IMG/VR virus record: IMGVR_UViG_3300013130_000062 | Span: 1 to 21,525 of that record | Length of the DNA: 21,525 nucleotides | Strand: one strand, 5' to 3' | Source: a virus | Shown here: positions 12,737-20,400 of the stretch, one piece after another | Layout of the letters: every line of letters starts with the position of its first letter | How positions within the stretch are numbered: the stretch's first letter is position 1 | Notes under the pieces: model-generated | The model's database searches: none | What the model saw: only the letters and a program-made list of their open reading frames with translations | What the model was told of the DNA's origin: nothing | Translations under genes and position numbers: made by a program

Positions 12737-15646
12737 ATGGCTGTCTACCTCTCCCCTGGCGTTTACCCTCGTGAGATTGACCTGAGCGTGGTGCCAACTG
12801 CTGTTGGCGCTCTTACACCAGTCTTCATTGGCACTGCCAAGAGGGGACCGGTGCAAGATCCCACTTTCATATCAAACTCACAACAGTACATCGATACATT
12901 TGGCAATCCATTCCCAGAGAGTTATCTTGGGTATGCTGTAATTGCCTACTTCGAACAGGGTAATAGGGCCTGGGTCCTACGTGTCGGTGTTGAATGCGAA
13001 GACGGCCAGCCAGACGCGCTTGCCGACATTTGTATCGACACCTCAGGACAGCGAGGACACGGCTGGGGCAGAGTCGCAGTATTCTCAGGAATCGACTTCG
13101 GCAAAATCTGCACCAGAGCAATCAACGCCGATGCGCCATTGGAATTCCACAACGCACTGACATCCAATATCTCCTACAACCAAGTTTCCATTCCAGCTGG
13201 TCATGGTCCAACAACCGCAACACTAAGCTTCACCTCACTGAACAGCTACACTGGCGCTCAAGATGACTCCTACACGGTCCTCATCACCAGCGACGTATCA
13301 GCTAGCAGTGGCTCAACGATTGATGGAGCAACCTACGAAGTAATTAGAAATTCTGACGGATACATTGTTAAGATTGGAACCATTGTTGAAAGTGGTGTTC
13401 CTGGTACGTCCGATCCAATTAATATTGGTGATGGTTTGATCTTCACGGTTGTGGTCACAGGTGTCGAACCAATCAGAATTAATGACACCTTCACATTTGT
13501 GGTTCGCCCAAATAACCGCACTTTCTCCTTCAACGTTGACCGGCAGACGACTGCCGAAAGCGCTGTTACCACGCCAGTTGTTGAGTACACGATTGTTACA
13601 ATTGGTGATGCGACAGTTTCCTATACGTCGGCTGAAGATTTTGCCGATGCAATCAATGCGCTGGTACCAAGCAGCGAGCCGTATAGAGCAATCAATATTG
13701 ATGCCGATGAGACAGTTTGCTTTGAGACTGATGTTGCTGGCCGAAGCATCCAGATAGTTTCAAGGGAAGCTTTCGCTCTTGAAGTTGGTGTTGCTCTCTA
13801 CGCCTTTGACGTTCCACGAAGCCACGTGATGAGCACGGAAGCTGGTCCTTACGACATTACCAACGATAATAACAGAATCAGCGTTAAGATCGTTGGTTTG
13901 ACTGATACAACTGAGATTCAGTTCAGTGTTCCAGTTGGCCTTTCTACTCCTGCCGCTACTCTTGCCGCTTCGCTGAACCTCGGCGGTGTTTATAGCGGAC
14001 AGAGATACTTCAGATCATACTCCATGCTTGTTCCTGGTGGTGAGGAACAGGTGTTCATTGAGATTTCACTGGCTCATCAGTTTGATCAGTTCTACCTACA
14101 GGCAGATTCTTCACACTACAAGACTCTGCGGTTCGCTGAACAGCTAGTGATCCTCTACCCGTACACGTCAGCCTACCAGACTTACAGTGATAGTCGGGTT
14201 GTCCTGCCTGAGCCTGGTGTTGATACCGCCAACGTACCTCGTTCTTGTGAGTTAGACCCATTCAGTGCGGATTGCGCTCTGGATTCGGCTTACTACCAGA
14301 ACGTTGTTGGTTGGCTCGTTGCCACCACGGCTGGCACCTGGATTGACGATTATAGAATTACTCTACAGATTGCTTCACAGGAGAATGGTCCGAACGGCAA
14401 TAACGTTGCTGGTATTTATGACCTGTTGGTTGAGGATTCACTTGGTAATGTTCTTAGTAGAGTTGAGAGCGTAACCTTCGATCCGACCAGCGATGATTAT
14501 ATTGGTAATAAGATAAATCCAGATACCACGATTGGTGGAGCGAATGGTAATGAATACGTTAACTGGATTCCTCGACCTAGCTTCCTGAATAACGATCCGA
14601 TTAACGATCCTGCTAACTTCGAAGTAAGACTGCCTGGTTCGATTTTCCACAGGACATTCGTCGGTTCTGCCAATGGTATTCCTCTCGATCCGGCTTACAG
14701 TTCAGAGTTGGATCGGTCAGTCATTGGTAACCCAGCTCTCGAAACAGGCATCTTCGCTTTCGCCAATCCAGAAGTGTACGACATCACCTTGCTGATAATT
14801 CCTGGTGCAAGCTCTGGTGCCGTGATTGGTCAAGGTCTGCAGATGTGCGAACGGCGCGGCGACATGATGATGATCATCGACCCGCCGTTTGGTTTGAGAG
14901 CGCAGCAGGTTGTGGATTGGCACAACGGAATTCTTTACTCTGACCTTGCTCAGGCAATTAATTCCAGCTATGGTGCTCTCTACCACCCATGGCTCAAGAT
15001 TTATGACCAGTTCAATGGTGATTACATTTTCATCCCTCCAAGCGGTCACGTGAGCCAAGTCTACGCCAAGACGGAACAGACGACAGAGCAGTGGTTTGCT
15101 CCTGCCGGTCTGACTCGCGGTAAGTTGCTGACGCCAATTGATACTGAGGTTGACCTGACTCAGGGTGAACGTGACCTGCTCTACGGTTACGGCAACGCGG
15201 TTAACCCGATTGTCAACTTCCCGCAGGACGGGATTGTGGTTTGGGGTCAGAGAACTCTCCAGAGAAAGCAGTCTGCTCTTGACCGCGTGAACGTCCGCAT
15301 GCTCTTGATTTTTATCAAGAAGAATGCTACTAGATTCCTCCGAACATTTGTGTTCGAACCGAACGATAGAATCACGAGAGCGCAAGTTACCACGATCAGC
15401 AATACTTTCCTTGCTGATATTCAGGCGAGACGCGGCTTGTACGCCTTCAACGTGGTCTGCGACGAACGCAATAATACTCCTGAGAGAATTGATAGGAATG
15501 AGTTGCATGTGGCATACTTCCTGAAGCCGGTGAGAGCTGCAGAATTCATTGTCCTGAATCTGGTTGTCCTGAGGACTGGCGCTTCCTTTGGTGCAGATGA
15601 GATTCTAGCAGCTGGCGGAGTGGTGACGAATCAGGCTGCAGTGTAA
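12737..15646 (+). CDS. Tail sheath protein
   Basis: 969 residues. The N-terminus MAVYLSPGVYPREIDLSV is the classic start of contractile sheath proteins. Next come VFIGTAKRGP and the glycine/tyrosine-containing YAVIAYFEQGNRAWVLRV strand-helix. The C-terminal sheath core is equally clear: IIDPPFGLRAQQVVDWHNG, YPW-type YHPWLKIYD, RGKLLTPI, then WGQRTLQRKQSALDRVNVRM, and the last-strand region PERIDRNELHVAYFLKPVRAAEFIVLNLVV. At 969 residues it is much longer than T4 gp18 (659). The extra length lies in the middle (about 150-600) and looks like beta-sandwich decoration domains on the sheath surface. Codon use is GC-richer than in neighbours, as expected for a protein made in many copies. The protein forms the contracting outer tail tube. 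It has its own leader and a strong terminator. Confidence 0.95.
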   Translation: MAVYLSPGVYPREIDLSVVPTAVGALTPVFIGTAKRGPVQDPTFISNSQQYIDTFGNPFPESYLGYAVIAYFEQGNRAWVLRVGVECEDGQPDALADICIDTSGQRGHGWGRVAVFSGIDFGKICTRAINADAPLEFHNALTSNISYNQVSIPAGHGPTTATLSFTSLNSYTGAQDDSYTVLITSDVSASSGSTIDGATYEVIRNSDGYIVKIGTIVESGVPGTSDPINIGDGLIFTVVVTGVEPIRINDTFTFVVRPNNRTFSFNVDRQTTAESAVTTPVVEYTIVTIGDATVSYTSAEDFADAINALVPSSEPYRAINIDADETVCFETDVAGRSIQIVSREAFALEVGVALYAFDVPRSHVMSTEAGPYDITNDNNRISVKIVGLTDTTEIQFSVPVGLSTPAATLAASLNLGGVYSGQRYFRSYSMLVPGGEEQVFIEISLAHQFDQFYLQADSSHYKTLRFAEQLVILYPYTSAYQTYSDSRVVLPEPGVDTANVPRSCELDPFSADCALDSAYYQNVVGWLVATTAGTWIDDYRITLQIASQENGPNGNNVAGIYDLLVEDSLGNVLSRVESVTFDPTSDDYIGNKINPDTTIGGANGNEYVNWIPRPSFLNNDPINDPANFEVRLPGSIFHRTFVGSANGIPLDPAYSSELDRSVIGNPALETGIFAFANPEVYDITLLIIPGASSGAVIGQGLQMCERRGDMMMIIDPPFGLRAQQVVDWHNGILYSDLAQAINSSYGALYHPWLKIYDQFNGDYIFIPPSGHVSQVYAKTEQTTEQWFAPAGLTRGKLLTPIDTEVDLTQGERDLLYGYGNAVNPIVNFPQDGIVVWGQRTLQRKQSALDRVNVRMLLIFIKKNATRFLRTFVFEPNDRITRAQVTTISNTFLADIQARRGLYAFNVVCDERNNTPERIDRNELHVAYFLKPVRAAEFIVLNLVVLRTGASFGADEILAAGGVVTNQAAV

Positions 15647-15661
15647 ATACAAGAGGATGAT

Positions 15662-15692
15662 AAGAAGGGAGGTTTAACCTCCCTTCTTTTTT
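15662..15692 (+). terminator. Rho-independent terminator after the sheath gene
   Basis: A 12-bp perfect stem (arms 15662-15673 and 15677-15688, core AGAAGGGAGGT/ACCTCCCTTCT) with a 3-base TTA loop is followed by a U-tract running to 15692. It starts 16 bases after the sheath stop and closes the virion-gene unit. Accessory genes follow. Confidence 0.92.
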
Positions 15693-15704
15693 ATATTTCG
15701 GGGT

Positions 15705-17156
15705 ATGAATTACATGTCTAATATTTCTCCTTACGTTATTAGTAGTTATTTAACAACAAAAGATAAGGTATCTATTAAATGCCCTAAATGTAATAATATT
15801 AAGATTTGTGTTTTATCATCTCATTTGCAGATTTTAAAAAAGAATAATGGTAAGTATTTATGTCATAAATGTTCTATTGATAGAAATAAATCATCACAAA
15901 TGATGTTAAATAAATGGAAGGATAAAGAATACGCTAATAAAATATTGGCTAATCTTCGATCTGAAAAAATGAAAAATATTATTGTTAATAAGAATAAAAG
16001 ATGTTTTAGTGATAATAATTGGGTTAGTAAGTGGAAGAAAAGTATAAATAGAGAATTAATATCGCAGAAATCAAAAGAGATGTGGTCTGATTCTAATTTC
16101 AGGAAGAGAATATCTAGATCATTTTCTATTAGATGTAAGAAACAATGGCTTGATCCTGAATTTAGGAAGAAAATGATTGATTATAGAAATACAGATCGAT
16201 ATAAATCTAAAATGTTAGATATTAGACAACAAATGGCAATTAGTAAATCAAGTAAACAACAGAATATATTATATGAATTATTAGACGATTTGAATGTTGT
16301 TTATACAAAAGAGGCGTCTATTGGATATTATTTATTTGATTGTTTGATTAATCCACAACCTAAATTATCAATTAATAAATCAATATTAATCGAAGTAAAT
16401 GGTGATTATTGGCATTCTTTACCTAAATCTGTACGCAATGATAGGAGTAAATCAACATATATTAATAGGTATTTCCCACAATATATTATTAAATATATAT
16501 GGGAACATGAATTTATTGCTAAAGATAGAGTATTAAATATACTACGTTATTGGTTAGGTCTAGATAAATTGGCGTTGATACAATTTGATATTAATCAAAT
16601 TTCAGAAAGAATTATTGACTCAAAAGATGCTGAAAAATTTATTGGTAAATATCACTATTCTGGTAAATTAGGTAGATCTGGAATTAATATAGGATATTTT
16701 ATAAATGAAATTTTAATTGCGGTTGTAATTTATTCATTTCCTATAAGGAAAGAAGTATGTGTTAGACTTGGTTATAATTATAATGATGTTAAGGAATTAT
16801 CTAGATTTGTGATTCATCCACAATATCAACATAAGAATATTGGTAGTTTTATAATTTCTAAATCAATTAGATATATAAAGAAATTTCATAATAATATAAA
16901 ATGTTTGGTTAGTTTTGCAGATTCAACATATAATCATATTGGCACAATTTATAAAGCCAGCAATTGGAAGTTTGATGGTATAGTTGAACCTGATTATTGG
17001 TATGTTGATAAAGATGGATATATTTGTCATAAAAAGACTTTATGGGATAAATCTAAAGAAATGAGAATGACTGAAAATGAATATTGTGCAAAATATGGTT
17101 ATCTTAAGGTATGGGGAGGTGAGAAGTTTAGGTATGTATTTGATTTATGCGTCTGA
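15705..17156 (+). CDS. Zinc-ribbon/EDxHD-type nuclease fused to a Mom-like GNAT domain
   Basis: 483 residues. Order: zinc ribbon (Cys26-x2-Cys29 with Cys53-x2-Cys56); three NUMOD3-like repeats at about 71-80, 127-136 and 148-157 (W-x-D/S-x2-Y/F-R/A pattern); an EDxHD/Vsr-like nuclease core at about 186-275 (FDCLI with Asp212, then EVNGDYWHSLP with Glu230, Asp234 and His237, and IWEHE); and a GNAT-like domain at about 305-430 (ELSRFVIHPQYQHKNIGS, VSFADSTYNHIGTIYKASNW). The last motifs resemble phage Mu Mom and its relatives, which modify adenine. The nuclease part resembles I-Bth0305I-type homing enzymes. The gene is very AT-rich and sits alone after the sheath terminator, like a free-standing homing gene. 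The start could also be the ATG at 15714, which has better spacing from GGGG (15699-15702). Whether the GNAT part modifies DNA is unknown. Confidence 0.72.
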   Translation: MNYMSNISPYVISSYLTTKDKVSIKCPKCNNIKICVLSSHLQILKKNNGKYLCHKCSIDRNKSSQMMLNKWKDKEYANKILANLRSEKMKNIIVNKNKRCFSDNNWVSKWKKSINRELISQKSKEMWSDSNFRKRISRSFSIRCKKQWLDPEFRKKMIDYRNTDRYKSKMLDIRQQMAISKSSKQQNILYELLDDLNVVYTKEASIGYYLFDCLINPQPKLSINKSILIEVNGDYWHSLPKSVRNDRSKSTYINRYFPQYIIKYIWEHEFIAKDRVLNILRYWLGLDKLALIQFDINQISERIIDSKDAEKFIGKYHYSGKLGRSGINIGYFINEILIAVVIYSFPIRKEVCVRLGYNYNDVKELSRFVIHPQYQHKNIGSFIISKSIRYIKKFHNNIKCLVSFADSTYNHIGTIYKASNWKFDGIVEPDYWYVDKDGYICHKKTLWDKSKEMRMTENEYCAKYGYLKVWGGEKFRYVFDLCV

Positions 17157-17220
17157 AGCATAGATAGCGATGCGTCTACTGATCCAGGTAGAAGAGGGAG
17201 TTGCAATGCTGCCCAGACGC
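17149..17220 (+). ncRNA. tRNA-like cloverleaf (degenerate tRNA or other structured RNA)
   Basis: GCGTCTG (17149-17155) pairs perfectly with CAGACGC (17214-17220), giving a 72-base unit like a tRNA. Inside, GCAT (17158-17161) pairs with ATGC (17170-17173) around an eight-base loop, and TCTAC (17175-17179) pairs with GTAGA (17188-17192) around an eight-base loop. A third arm, GGGAG with a bulged partner, has a loop starting TTGCAAT rather than TTCGAAT. There is no GG in the D-loop, no proper U33/anticodon placement and no encoded CCA. It overlaps the end of the nuclease-GNAT gene. A functional tRNA is unlikely; a decayed one or a structured leader is possible. Confidence 0.3.
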
Positions 17221-17240
17221 TAAAAATAGTACATATAATC

Positions 17241-17378
17241 ATGAATAAGAGAGAAATTCTTAGGCAAGTAAACGACGAAATAATTTTTGCTGATGGTTTT
17301 GATGATGCCTTAAAGGGGGCTTACATCGGTGAAAACACGCCAGTTTTCCTTATAAGAGTCGAAGATGTCAGATTTTAA
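17241..17378 (+). CDS. Small protein, apparently internally deleted phage family member
   Basis: 45 residues (ATG 17241 to TAA 17378). It begins MNKREILRQVNDEIIFADGF, continues DDALKG and ends GAYIGENTPVFLIRVEDVRF. From memory, a widespread small phage protein of about 85-90 residues has the same two blocks (an ADGFDDALIG-type N-terminal block and a GAYVGENTPVF-type C-terminal block) separated by about 40-45 residues containing a YD motif and an EEA helix. Here the blocks are joined directly. No good SD is seen. Function of the family is unknown to me. The gene may be a remnant or a genuine short variant. Confidence 0.5.
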   Translation: MNKREILRQVNDEIIFADGFDDALKGAYIGENTPVFLIRVEDVRF

Positions 17379-17453
17379 TTTATTTTGTTTTTAAATGTAT
17401 TCTTGCTACAGTACAAATGCATGATAAAAGGATCGTGGTCATGGAGAAATAAA

Positions 17454-20400
17454 ATGTTAACACATCCTTTTAAAGATAAGTGTAATATTGATGATCTTTT
17501 AGATGATTGCGTTACAATTGATAGATTTTGTAATCGTCTGGAATTACAGGCAAAGGAACTTGAAGAGAAATTAGGACCAGAATTAGGTCCAAATGCTGCT
17601 GCTAAATTTAAGGGTGATGGGTTAGAATGTTTAGTAGAATTTTGGATTAAATCTGGGATACGAAGTAATTTTTTAAATATTAGGGACTATACTATCATAA
17701 CTAATGATGATACTGGTGTAGATGGACGTGGAATTTCGACATTAAATGAGCGTGTTAAAACTATACAAGTTAAATATCGTTCTAATCCAATGTATGAATT
17801 AACTGCCAATGATGACCATCTTACTAATTTTGGATTTACTTCGATTGTTCGTTATGGTGTTAAGCCTGAAGATACACATAATATGTTAATTATTACTACA
17901 GGGAAAGATATTAATTATTATACGAAAGAAAATATGTTGCTTAATAAAGTTCAAATCATTGGTCGTGCAACAATAGCTTCTATGCTTGATGGACAATTAA
18001 ATTTTTGGAATAGTTTTAAACAAGCTCTACTTGATTCTAGGATTATTACTAAGGAAATTGAGAAGATTGTGTTACGTCAACATCAGAAAGAAGCTGTCGA
18101 TTCAGTAATTAAGACTATTAAAGATGGTAAATCGGCTGGGTATGTTGAATTACCTACTGGCACTGGTAAGACTTGGGTCCAAGCTGAGATTATTAGACAA
18201 ACCGCTGTACAAGGAATTGCTAAATGTTTTGTTATTTTCTCTCCTAGGATTTTATTATCGTTTCAAATTCTGAAAATGATTTGTAGTTATCTTAGGAGTC
18301 ATGGTGTTGATGCCGAATATTTGAATGTTAATTCTGGTGGTTTTAATGATGAAGAGATTAATAAGTTATGTCTAGAGGCTGGTTTTGAAGCGAATCAAGT
18401 CCATTCTACTACTAATTCTAATGAGATTTATAATATATATAATGCCGCTTTGAAAGCGAATAAACCATTAATTATTTCTTCTACTTATCATTCTGCTGAT
18501 AAGATTCAGAATTCTAAAATTAAAGTTGATATTCAATTAAATGATGAGGCACACCATTTAGTTTCAGAGGAATTTAGTAAATTTGCTAAGATTGGTTGTG
18601 CGTCATTTTCTTTTACCGCTACTCCTAAGGATACTTATAGCGGACAATTTATTGGTATGAATAATGTTGGAATTTTTGGAGAAAGGATCTATTATAAGAC
18701 TCCACGAGAAATGATTGATGAAGGTGAAATGCTCCGGCCATTTCTTCATATAATTCGTGCTGGTGGTAAACATAGTGATAATCCAGTTGATGTTTGGAAT
18801 TGTATTGTAGATGCTTTTGCGAAGCATCGAAAACAAATCCAAGATAAATCATGTGATCCTAATAAGATTGGCGCTAAACTTCTAGTTACCTTAAATGGCC
18901 AGAAGACATTAGAGGGCATCATTAAATCAGAAGAATTTGAGAAATTCCAGAATGATAATCCTGATATTGTTCTTATGGCTCTTTCGTCAGATGTTGGAGT
19001 TTATCATAATGGTAAACTAGAGGAATGTTCAAATAGAGCGAAGAAAGAATTATTTGATGAATTGTCACATAAATTATCAGATACTCAACAAGCGATTATT
19101 CTATATGTTGATATGTTAGGTGAAGGAATTGATGTCCCTGGTATTACTGCTTATATGCCTATTCGTGGGCTTGGTGATTCAACGTTTAAACAAGGAATTG
19201 GTCGAGCTTGTCGGCTTCAACATGAGGATAGGAAAAAGTTATATCAGAAAATTCTTAAACCAGATCAGCATAGTAGGTATATTAAGCCATTTGCTTGGGT
19301 TATTGTTCCTGATTTGATTACTGGATCTGAAGATAATTTAGAAAGATATTGGAATCTTCTACAAATGCTTTATGATGAATATGGTTTTGAACATGAGTGT
19401 TTGATAATTGATGACTCTAATGGTAAGGATAAGGAGGAAATTGAAGATTCTGAGACTGTTAAGAAGGATCAAAAACAGTCTAGTAAGGAGGAGATAGAGA
19501 AATTAGTGCATGAATATTTTGAGGAAATAGATCGCCCAATGGATATTCATGATATGGCTTTTATTGATATTATTAATAGCGATGCTTGTTTGAGTAGTCA
19601 TGAATTGACTGAAAAGATTTTTGATAAGGTCAAGGTCGATCTCAAAGATCAGTTAAAGGATTATAAATTTAGGGCGCTTAGGAGATTGAGAATAGGAGAT
19701 GATTACTTGAAGATGATTACACGAGCTAAGAAGAAGCATAATGGGGTTTTTGCGGAAGAGATAAAAAATAAGTTTGGTACAATTTATACTCCTGAGTTTG
19801 TCGTTGAGAAGACTTGTGAATTGGCTTTTAAGTATATTCCTAAAGAAGCAGATTTGTTGAGTTTGACTTATTGTGATCCTGCCTGTTACAGTGATGATAC
19901 TGAAGTTCTTACAGATACTGGTTGGAAATTCTTTAAAGATCTTCAAGATAATGATCTAATTTATAGTTTAAATCCAATTACCAAAGATGGCGAATATGTT
20001 AGGTTCATAGCAAGACAAATTAAAGAACATAAAGGAATAATGCATCACTATAATGGTAAGCGCTTTGATTTATTGGTAACACCCGACCATTCAATGTATG
20101 TTGAAAGTAGGCTAAAAACTAGGCATAATAATAGATTTATAAAAAGTAGTGATTTATTTAAATCTAATTCAAGAGGAAACACTGTCGCTTTTGTGGCTGC
20201 TGCACCGCTACAATCCTATAATGGAAAGGTTGGTTGGAACGAAGATCATTATAGATTATTTGGTTTGTGGTTAGGAGATGGTTATATTTTCAAGAATAAT
20301 AGTAAACAGCATAATGCTTTTGGTTTTGGAGTTGTCAAACCGCGTGAAATAAATTGTATCGTTAAATGCTTGGAAAATTTAAATTTTCCATACACAACTG

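Noticed and set aside
14717-15508. 263-residue minus-strand ORF opposite the sheath gene
   Set aside because: It lies fully inside the clear sheath core on the other strand, has no SD or family motifs, and arises from the GC-richer codons of the sheath gene.
17149-17220. Functional tRNA-Ile (GAT)
   Set aside because: GAT follows a T at 17180, but the loop and stem geometry, the T-arm and the missing GG of the D-loop do not support a working tRNA.
17400-17430. Sigma70-type promoter before the restriction-modification gene (TTGCTA and TGATAA)
   Set aside because: The two boxes are only about 13 bases apart, too short for a sigma70 promoter, and such matches are common in AT-rich DNA.
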